NCBI GenBank assembly: GCA_031285485.1
Contig: JAITWC010000003.1
Span: 1 to 12,647, forward strand
DNA length: 12,647 nt
Direction of reading: 5' to 3'
DNA from: Alistipes sp.
GTDB taxonomy: Bacteria > Bacteroidota > Bacteroidia > Bacteroidales > Rikenellaceae
The translations under genes were made by a program, and so were the position numbers. Every line of letters starts with the position of its first letter. The first letter of the stretch is position 1. The notes beneath the pieces are model-generated. The model did not search any database. It saw only the letters and a list, made by a program, of their open reading frames with translations, and had not been told where the DNA came from. Below are positions 12,513 to 12,647 of this stretch, piece after piece.

Positions 12513-12647
12513 CTATTTACGATATGGGTTCTTGCCCGATGTGGTGTAGGGGAAATCTGCAGGCCGGACACCACCTAAGTCCTCCGGCCGAAACCCCCGA
12601 GCCTCACGTTCGCCCAGTTTCGCCTCCGCCGCCCCCAACTGCCTGTT
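12513..12647 (-). CDS. Partial ORF, C-terminus of an unrecognised hydrophilic protein
   Basis: Reading leftward from the right edge, one minus-strand frame stays open for 44 codons and ends at a TAG (12513-12515). The other two minus frames are interrupted. The peptide starts with an Ala/Glu/Lys/Arg-rich, helix-forming stretch (AAEAKLGEREARGF) and ends with RPADFPYTTSGKNPYRK. The GC-rich wobble positions at the start resemble the other genes. The hairpin at 12442-12485 follows. I do not recognise the family. The charged helix followed by a short basic tail would suit a coiled-coil or DNA-handling protein, but that is a guess. It is too short to exclude a chance open frame. Confidence 0.5.
   Translation of the reverse strand, partial: NRQLGAAEAKLGEREARGFRPEDLGGVRPADFPYTTSGKNPYRK

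Overview
The window reads as chromosomal DNA from a high-GC member of the Bacteroidota, probably Bacteroidales. Alistipes or another Rikenellaceae is a plausible guess, but I cannot prove it. The reasons are a two-gene tamB-tamL (TamA-like lipoprotein) module, a fused hisIE, -7 boxes of the Bacteroidetes type TAnnTTTG with no strong Shine-Dalgarno sites, and a large secreted M23 peptidase with Ig-like tails. All seven recognised genes, and a partial ORF at the right edge, lie on the minus strand, so the window is best read from right to left.

Layout in transcription order: (a) 12647-12513, the last 44 codons of an unrecognised protein, followed by a strong hairpin. (b) 12512-11641, about 870 bases with no convincing gene. 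It holds a large inverted repeat, degenerate short repeats, several hairpins and two terminator-like structures oriented to the plus strand. (c) 11640-4932, tamB then tamL, overlapping by about 14 bases: an envelope-spanning AsmA-like/TamB protein and its outer-membrane BamA/TamA-superfamily lipoprotein partner. (d) 4931-4519, a gene-free spacer with a Bacteroidetes-type promoter, a 15-bp perfect palindrome and a 42-bp-period array of five hairpins. (e) 4518-2604, hisIE-prmC-recX, a tightly packed operon (2-bp gap, then a 13-bp overlap) that mixes histidine biosynthesis, release-factor methylation and RecA modulation. (f) 2603-2388, a second array of the same 42-bp repeat family. (g) 2387-1, an M23 endopeptidase gene and then murB, cut by the window edge. 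These two are peptidoglycan hydrolysis and precursor synthesis genes.

The most unusual feature is the pair of 42-bp tandem hairpin arrays at 2461-2602 and 4650-4836. Both sit at operon boundaries, both have an exact 42-base period and both share a linker (plus strand TCCGAGGCCAAAAACA). They differ in the core of the palindrome, and the short sequences flanking the linker are swapped between them, as if the hairpin module had been flipped relative to the linker. In both, a T-run follows each hairpin in the direction of transcription. They could be tandem terminators, leader RNA structures, or (array 2) a short repetitive peptide gene. I could not connect them to any repeat family I know.
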